A stretch of 9,013 nucleotides of DNA, from assembly GCA_026396355.1 (NCBI GenBank), contig JAPLWY010000051.1, positions 12,396 to 21,408 on the forward strand. The letters run 5' to 3'. Numbering within the stretch: position 1 is the first letter of the stretch; the number at the start of each line of letters is the position of its first letter. A program made the translations under genes and the position numbers. This DNA comes from Microcaldota archaeon. Lineage in GTDB: Archaea > Micrarchaeota > Micrarchaeia > Anstonellales > Anstonellaceae. The notes beneath the pieces were generated by a model. The model was not told the DNA's origin, ran no database searches, and was given only the letters and a program-made list of their open reading frames with translations. Of the stretch, positions 6,274 through 9,013 are shown piece by piece.

Positions 6274-7140
6274 CTAAGGCGTGCAATACGCCCAAAGGCC
6301 GCCATCCCCGGCGTCCACGCAGGTGCTTGGAGGCGTGCAGTCCGCGCTGCTCCAGCAGATGTGGGTCAGGCAGTAGTAGGTCGGGCCACCGTCTATCTGG
6401 CAAGTCAGGCCTGGTCTGCAAGCGTTTGGGTCTGAGGGGTTGCATACGCTGTTGAAGCTGCCCATGTTCCCAAGGCCATTGCATTTGAGCATGAGCGGCT
6501 TTGAGCTGGTGAAAACACTGTTGATAACTGCATTGTCGATGTATCGCTCATAATAGATCTGGAAATCATTGGCAACGACAAACCCTGAACCGTCAGGATT
6601 GCAGTTGGAGTTGACGCCTAGCGCATTGCTGCTGTTCGCAAGGTCATGGCCTGCCGCTGGGCTGAGCATTGCAGGAAATACAGCCACGCCATTGCAATTT
6701 GGCTGTGTGGAATAGCTTCCGCTGCCAGCGCACAACTTCTCGCCTGACGAAAGGCTGATGCGGCTTATGCTGACCGCGCTTGCGCTTTTTGCAGTCTTGA
6801 AGCCAGTGATCACAATCCGGTCAACCACGTTATTCTGGAAAATCAGATAGTCATCAGAAAAAGACGCCCCCTCAGCCTGGCTTTGGCTGGGGGAGTAAAC
6901 TGCCCCGCCCTCGACAATTGCGACCGGGGAGGCGCTTTTCCAATAAATTTCAGATTGAGACAGCTGCGCCTCGTTCGCTGTGCCTGGAAAGAAGCCCAGG
7001 AGGGCAATGCTGACTAATGCTATGACCAGCACAACTGCGAGAAGCACGAGATACTCGGTGGCGCCTTGACTGCGCAGGCCGTGGAATGCTTTTCCGCGGG
7101 AAAACTTTGGTGCGCCTTGCCCTACCAGTTGAAACGGCAT
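6274..7140 (-). CDS. Class III signal peptide (type IV pilin-like) protein with Cys-rich C-terminus
   Basis: 288 residues. A basic N-terminal leader of 24 residues (RGKAFHGLRS just before cleavage) precedes QGATEYLVLLAVVLVIALVS. The Q at +1, Glu at +5 and the following ~20-residue hydrophobic helix are the class III prepilin motif processed by the EppA-type archaeal peptidase between S24 and Q25. The globular part (about 55-215) contains beta-rich segments such as DDYLIFQNNVVDRIVITGF. From residue 220 to the end, nine Cys (220, 233, 241, 247, 257, 262, 268, 274, 286) form a small disulfide-rich domain, unusual for a pilin. Likely a surface pilus subunit or adhesin; the exact role is inferred. 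The start at 7140 is favoured because a TATA box lies 26 nt upstream; the longer open frame to 7794 is antisense to the neighbouring gene and has poor composition. Confidence 0.85.
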   Translation of the reverse strand: MPFQLVGQGAPKFSRGKAFHGLRSQGATEYLVLLAVVLVIALVSIALLGFFPGTANEAQLSQSEIYWKSASPVAIVEGGAVYSPSQSQAEGASFSDDYLIFQNNVVDRIVITGFKTAKSASAVSISRISLSSGEKLCAGSGSYSTQPNCNGVAVFPAMLSPAAGHDLANSSNALGVNSNCNPDGSGFVVANDFQIYYERYIDNAVINSVFTSSKPLMLKCNGLGNMGSFNSVCNPSDPNACRPGLTCQIDGGPTYYCLTHICWSSADCTPPSTCVDAGDGGLWAYCTP

Positions 7141-7161
7141 GACGGGTTCTCGCAGACGCGC

Positions 7162-7170
7162 TTTATAAAA
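7162..7170 (-). promoter_or_regulatory. TATA box for the pilin-like gene
   Basis: The minus-strand sequence TTTTATAAA, inside a longer TATATTTTATAAAG, is centred about 26 nt upstream of ATG 7140. The spacing predicts a leaderless transcript. It is one half of the 165-nt divergent promoter region between this gene and the one at 7306. Confidence 0.65.
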
Positions 7171-7256
7171 TATAGAGAAATCCGCCTGTTTTTTACGCCA
7201 CGGGCGCGCGGGTTTCCCAGACCTATGCCCAAAACTTAACCACGAAGAAGAATAGC

Positions 7257-7263
7257 TATTTAA
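7257..7263 (+). promoter_or_regulatory. TATA-box candidate for the phosphodiester-glycosidase-like gene
   Basis: TATTTAA predicts a transcription start near 7286, leaving a leader of about 20 nt. That leader contains AAGGA (7294-7298), 7 nt before ATG 7306, so unlike its divergent neighbour this gene appears to use a Shine-Dalgarno sequence. Confidence 0.5.
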
Positions 7264-7305
7264 CCTGTTTCGTCCTGAAATCAGGATAAGCGCAAGGATG
7301 ATGCT

Positions 7306-8178
7306 ATGCTTTTGTTCCAAGTCCGCACAGAAGGGCTCAAGCAATCCAAGAACATAACGTTTATCCAGGCAAGCGGGCGCGCGATGCCGGACGGTTTTGC
7401 GGAATACAACCTCAGGAACAATGGCAAGCACATGGGCATAATCGTGTTCATGTCCAATTCCCCGGAAAGCAGGATGGATCTGCTCACGCGGGAAGAGACC
7501 CCGGGGCTCAGCTTCGCTGGCAACGAGGCGAAGTTCAATAAGAACGGGAAGATTGCGATGCAGGTGGCTGCGGCATTCCACGGCATGGATGGCCGGATCG
7601 AGGGAATGCTGATTGAGAAAGGGGTTGCGCAAAACCGGCTCCTTTCCAAGGACAGCGGAAGCGCCTTGGTTGTAATTGACGGCAATGGAAAGCCAACAAT
7701 ACATAATATTCGCGACTCCATTTTTTCGAATAGTTTGGAAATTGTCAAGTTTTTTGACGAGGCTGAAAAGAACAAGTGGTCCGTGTTTCAGCAATTTCTT
7801 GTAATAGGGAACGGCAAGCCGGCAGACATCGGCAAGTTCGAATTCAAAAGCTCGCCATTCTACTGCCTGAGGTTTCTTGTTGAAATGCAGAACATGGACG
7901 GCAGCAGCTCATACGGGATAATCAGCTTTGAAAAGAATGTGTCGCTGGAGGATGCGATGAAAATCATGCTGAACCTCACGCAGGGCGCAGGCGGCAAGCC
8001 TGCGCGCATGAAAAATGCCGTCTATCTTGATTCCGGCTCGGTCGGGAAGGGGTTTGTCCATTATGAAAATGGAACCAGAAGGCTGACTGGCGAGGGAGAC
8101 TTTGATGATAGCCATTTCAGCAACATGCTTATCCTTCACAGCCAGCCTGAAAAAAACAATAAGTTTTTTACGAAGTGA
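7306..8178 (+). CDS. Phosphodiester glycosidase-like (NAGPA/DUF2233) protein
   Basis: 290 residues, no signal peptide or TM segment. The order of motifs fits the NAGPA/DUF2233 fold. QVAAAFHGMDGRIEGMLIEKG (residues ~86-106) stands where family members read N-A-S-F-F-D..G.P.G-L-V-I..G. ALVVIDGNGKPTIHNI (120-135) matches the next strand pair. A repeated strand region follows (RFLVEMQNMDGSSSYGIISF, 189-208), then LEDAMKIMLNL (214-224), AVYLDSGSVGKGFVHYENG (238-256) in place of A-x-N-L-D-G-G-G-S-S, and a final SNMLILHS (272-279). The glycine-rich LDGGGSS motif is degenerate (LDSGSVG), so activity is uncertain. Family members remove or expose sugars linked by phosphodiesters, and some act in exopolysaccharide metabolism. 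The family call rests on pattern matching by eye. The gene is divergent from the pilin-like gene. Confidence 0.6.
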   Translation: MLLFQVRTEGLKQSKNITFIQASGRAMPDGFAEYNLRNNGKHMGIIVFMSNSPESRMDLLTREETPGLSFAGNEAKFNKNGKIAMQVAAAFHGMDGRIEGMLIEKGVAQNRLLSKDSGSALVVIDGNGKPTIHNIRDSIFSNSLEIVKFFDEAEKNKWSVFQQFLVIGNGKPADIGKFEFKSSPFYCLRFLVEMQNMDGSSSYGIISFEKNVSLEDAMKIMLNLTQGAGGKPARMKNAVYLDSGSVGKGFVHYENGTRRLTGEGDFDDSHFSNMLILHSQPEKNNKFFTK

Positions 8179-8201
8179 ACGCGCCCTTTTTCTCCGCAGC
8201 G

Positions 8202-8208
8202 AAAAAAA
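8202..8208 (-). terminator. T-run terminator after tRNA-Asp
   Basis: On the minus strand, seven consecutive T residues begin 14 nt after the mature 3' end of tRNA-Asp. This is the expected Pol stop signal for an archaeal tRNA transcript. A second T-run on the plus strand (near 8187-8191) may serve the convergent gene ending at 8178. Confidence 0.55.
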
Positions 8209-8221
8209 GTAAGATTAGCTT

Positions 8222-8293
8222 CGCCCCGACCGGGATTCGAACCCGGGTCACCAGATCGACAATCTGGGATGCTAACCACTACACCATCGAGGC
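8222..8293 (-). tRNA. tRNA-Asp (GTC)
   Basis: A complete 72-nt cloverleaf without intron. The acceptor stem GCCTCGA/TCGGGGC has one G-U pair, with discriminator G73. The D arm is GTGT/GCAT with loop AGTGGTTA, the anticodon stem CCAGA/TCTGG with loop TTGTCGA (anticodon GTC), the variable region TGAC, and the T arm CCGGG-TTCGAAT-CCCGG. G73 and anticodon GTC are the identity elements expected for Asp. CCA is not encoded; the gene is followed by AAGC. It lies downstream of the interrupted tRNA-Tyr on the same strand, with three hairpins in between. Plus-strand reading frames across it are the familiar antisense-tRNA artefacts. Confidence 0.97.
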
Positions 8294-8297
8294 ACAG

Positions 8298-8371
8298 CCA
8301 AAAGCAGCAGCTTTTGGATGGATCAGACGAGCACGAAGCTCGACTGGACGGACAAGTTGCGCAGCAACTTG
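8298..8371 (-). repeat. Array of three short hairpins between tRNA-Tyr and tRNA-Asp
   Basis: Three adjacent inverted repeats fill most of the 116-nt spacer. 8298-8317 is a perfect 8-bp stem (CCAAAAGC/GCTTTTGG, 4-nt loop). 8324-8346 is a CGAGC/GCTCG stem extended past one mismatch by CAG/CTG, with a 5-nt loop. 8353-8371 is a perfect 8-bp stem (CAAGTTGC/GCAACTTG, 3-nt loop). The stem sequences differ, but every stem ends GC-loop-GC. On the plus strand each hairpin is followed by a variant of TTGGATGGAT, CTGGACGGAC or TTGGACGAAT. On the minus strand each hairpin is therefore preceded by a CGTCCA or CATCCA element. They could be a structured leader of tRNA-Asp, a small RNA, or dispersed palindromic repeat units. 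Confidence 0.75.
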
Positions 8372-8398
8372 GACGAATTCTACCCTTTTCTTGATAGA

Positions 8399-8407
8399 TA
8401 ATATAAA
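8399..8407 (-). promoter_or_regulatory. TATA-box candidate downstream of tRNA-Tyr
   Basis: Minus-strand TTTATATTA begins only 3 nt after the mature 3' end of tRNA-Tyr. A start about 26 nt downstream falls near 8377, just before the three-hairpin array, so it could drive a transcript of the hairpins and tRNA-Asp. The absence of a T-run here means read-through from tRNA-Tyr is equally possible. Confidence 0.4.
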
Positions 8408-8424
8408 TATCCCGCCAGTGTGAT

Positions 8425-8502
8425 TTGTTCGCCGTCCCCTTTACCAGCATTCGCGGGGTTTGGGGGGAGCCGCACTAAGGGGCGGAGCCCCTTGGGGTGG
8501 CA
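8425..8502 (-). other. 78-nt noncanonical tRNA intron in the T-loop (position 58/59)
   Basis: It splits T-loop TTCAA|AT. The boundaries follow from a well-formed bulge-helix-bulge. The central helix is GTTC/GAAC (8508-8505 with 8430-8427). The 5' bulge is AAT, cut after AA; the 3' bulge is AAA, cut after its second A. The inner helix continues directly with GCC/GGC and then CCCC/GGGG past a 1x2 internal loop. The outer helix is GTG/CAC in a register shifted from the mature T stem. Inside lies a perfect 7-bp hairpin AAGGGGC-TCC-GCCCCTT (8493-8477) and a possible second stem GCGG/CCGC (8473-8470 with 8456-8453). No box C/D or open reading frame was seen. Confidence 0.85.
8477..8493 (-). repeat. 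Perfect palindromic hairpin inside the T-loop intron
   Basis: AAGGGGC and GCCCCTT form a 7-bp stem with a 3-nt loop. As with the three hairpins between the tRNA genes, the stem ends GC-loop-GC, and on the plus strand it is followed by TTGGGGTGG, similar to the TTGGATGGAT after the first array hairpin. Confidence 0.7.
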
Positions 8503-8523
8503 TTGAACACACAACATCTTGAT

Positions 8524-8558
8524 AACTGCCAGCACAATCGCCGACGGCCGTTGTTTTT
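8524..8558 (-). other. 35-nt canonical tRNA-Tyr intron (position 37/38)
   Basis: The boundaries follow from a bulge-helix-bulge. Nucleotides 32-35 (CTGT) pair with intron GCAG (8529-8526, one G-U). The 5' bulge AGA is cut after G37 and the 3' bulge TTA is cut before A38. The intron's own stem (ACAA/TTGT and GCC/GGC) is separated from the 5' bulge by an internal loop, so the inner side is relaxed. The position is the usual one for archaeal and eukaryotic tRNA-Tyr introns. Confidence 0.9.
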
Positions 8559-8620
8559 CTACAGCCAAGCACTCTACCAGGTTGAGTTATGGCGGGATTG
8601 GATAGATTAAGGGCAAAACG

Positions 8621-8628
8621 TATAAAAA
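8621..8628 (-). promoter_or_regulatory. TATA box for tRNA-Tyr
   Basis: Minus-strand TTTTTATA is centred about 28 nt before the first nucleotide of tRNA-Tyr, normal spacing for an archaeal tRNA promoter. It lies between the stop of the upstream partial gene and the tRNA. Confidence 0.65.
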
Positions 8629-8671
8629 GCAGACCGAAGGCGTTTTTTCCTGATGCAGTCTGTTCAAAGAG

Positions 8672-9013
8672 TCAGAATTCGCCCTTGACCGGGACGTCGA
8701 TCATAAAAGTGCTGTCTTTCTTCACTTTGGTGGTGGCAAGCAGCCCGTCTATTTTGTTCTGGGTGAGAATCGCAGAGAGGGCGGACTCAAATGATACGCC
8801 ATACTTCTTGCTAACCTCAAGCGCCTTTTTTTCCGGGCTTTTGTTTGCTTCGCACACGAGAGAAACCTTTGTTGCGCTTGGGAAATTGTCCCATTTGGGC
8901 TTGTATGCCGCCGATTCTTTCACGATGATAAATGACTCTTCAAAACTAGCATATCCATCTATTTCAAGGGTTTTTGATTTGTAACCGTTTTTTGAACCAA
9001 AGTAGACCAGTTC
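8672..9013 (-). CDS. Hypothetical protein, C-terminal part (5' end outside window)
   Basis: The minus-strand frame is open from the window edge to a TGA at 8672-8674, giving the last 113 residues of a longer protein; GTG 8923 is only an internal codon of this frame. The sequence begins LVYFGSKNGYKSKTLEID and has an alpha-helical middle (SPEKKALEVSKKYGVSFESALSAILTQ in part) followed by short strands ending FMIDVPVKGEF. Composition is Lys/Ser/Glu-rich and globular, with one Cys and no TM segment. No family was recognised. The plus-strand frame over the same stretch begins inside the tRNA-Tyr gene and looks less protein-like, so the minus strand was preferred. The gene is immediately upstream of tRNA-Tyr, which has its own TATA box. 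Confidence 0.7.
   Translation of the reverse strand, partial: ELVYFGSKNGYKSKTLEIDGYASFEESFIIVKESAAYKPKWDNFPSATKVSLVCEANKSPEKKALEVSKKYGVSFESALSAILTQNKIDGLLATTKVKKDSTFMIDVPVKGEF

Larger units (their letters stand above)
8410..8596 (-). tRNA. tRNA-Tyr (GTA) with two introns, one of them in the T-loop
   Basis: The gene spans 187 nt in three exons: 8596-8559, 8523-8503 and 8424-8410. Removing 8558-8524 and 8502-8425 leaves a 74-nt tRNA with every arm intact. Acceptor CCCGCCA/TGGCGGG pairs over all 7 bp, starting with C1-G72 and ending A73, both archaeal Tyr identity features. D arm ACTC/GAGT has GG in the loop; anticodon stem is CTTGG/TCAAG (one G-U) with loop CTGTAGA (anticodon GTA); the variable region is ATGTT; T arm is GTGTG-TTCAAAT-CACAC. 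CCA is not encoded. The two halves of the acceptor and T stems are identifiable only if the T-loop insertion is treated as an intron, so a standard tRNA scan may reject or misannotate the gene. A TATA box lies 28 nt upstream. Confidence 0.92.

Noticed and set aside
6179..6484. N-terminal extension of the two-TM protein gene back to 6484
   Set aside because: It overlaps the pilin-like gene in another frame, and a strong TATA box lies 26 nt before ATG 6178.
7141..7794. N-terminal extension of the pilin-like gene back to 7794
   Set aside because: It is antisense to the phosphodiester-glycosidase-like gene; the TATA spacing and prepilin leader length fit the start at 7140.
8298..8371. CRISPR array
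   Set aside because: The three hairpins have different sequences and no identical repeats or spacers of regular length.
8175..8423. Plus-strand open frame across tRNA-Asp
   Set aside because: It is the antisense translation of tRNA-Asp (GIRTR-type artefact) plus the hairpin spacer; the tRNA explains the conservation.
8136..8450. Minus-strand open frame through tRNA-Asp, the hairpins and the end of tRNA-Tyr
   Set aside because: It contains the sense-tRNA artefact (SNPGRGE-type) and runs across two RNA genes.
8425..8502. Box C/D or H/ACA guide RNA within the T-loop intron
   Set aside because: No box C (RUGAUGA) and box D (CUGA) pair and no convincing H/ACA arrangement was seen.
8380..8568. 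Minus-strand 62-codon frame over tRNA-Tyr
   Set aside because: It lies within the interrupted tRNA and its introns; no ribosome binding site and no protein-like composition.
8635..8670. Hairpin terminator for the partial gene at the right edge (CAGAC/GTCTG)
   Set aside because: Only 5 bp with a long loop; too weak to call.
8589..8984. Plus-strand 131-codon frame opposite the partial gene at the right edge
   Set aside because: It starts inside tRNA-Tyr on the opposite strand, and the minus-strand frame is open to the window edge with better globular composition.

Overview
The window looks like chromosomal DNA of an archaeon, most likely a small-genome DPANN-type lineage (Micrarchaeota or Diapherotrites-like; this placement is an inference). 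The evidence is a class I (archaeal) CCA-adding enzyme, a class III (EppA-type) pilin signal peptide, a split transketolase, T/A-rich archaeal TATA boxes about 26 nt upstream of several start codons, tRNA genes without encoded CCA, and a tRNA with introns whose ends form bulge-helix-bulge (BHB) motifs.

Layout. 1-540 (+) is the C-terminal part of a Cys-rich hypothetical protein. 653-3179 (+) is a tight operon for the non-oxidative pentose phosphate pathway: transketolase N-half, transketolase C-half (ATGA overlap) and a small transaldolase. A hairpin plus T-run follows, and its T-run doubles as the TATA box of the CCA-adding tRNA nucleotidyltransferase (3236-4552, +). 4603-5472 (+) is a secreted protein made of four six-cysteine modules with a Cys-Cys-Cys/hydrophobic/basic C-terminus. 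Convergent to it on the minus strand are a two-TM hypothetical protein (5522-6178) and a pilin-like protein with a Cys-rich tail (6274-7140). A divergent promoter region separates the pilin from a phosphodiester-glycosidase-like (NAGPA/DUF2233) protein (7306-8178, +). The right end is on the minus strand: a C-terminal fragment of an unknown protein (8672-9013), a tRNA-Tyr(GTA) gene interrupted twice (8410-8596), three short perfect or near-perfect hairpins, and tRNA-Asp(GTC) (8222-8293).

The most interesting object is tRNA-Tyr. It has a canonical 35-nt intron at 37/38 and a second 78-nt intron inside the T-loop, placed at 58/59 by a well-formed BHB. Removing both gives a complete 74-nt tRNA. 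Standard tRNA searches could miss this gene. The T-loop intron contains a palindrome of the same style as the three hairpins between the two tRNA genes, which suggests that a family of small palindromic elements helped shape this locus. The CCA-adding enzyme fits the tRNA genes, since neither tRNA encodes its 3' CCA.
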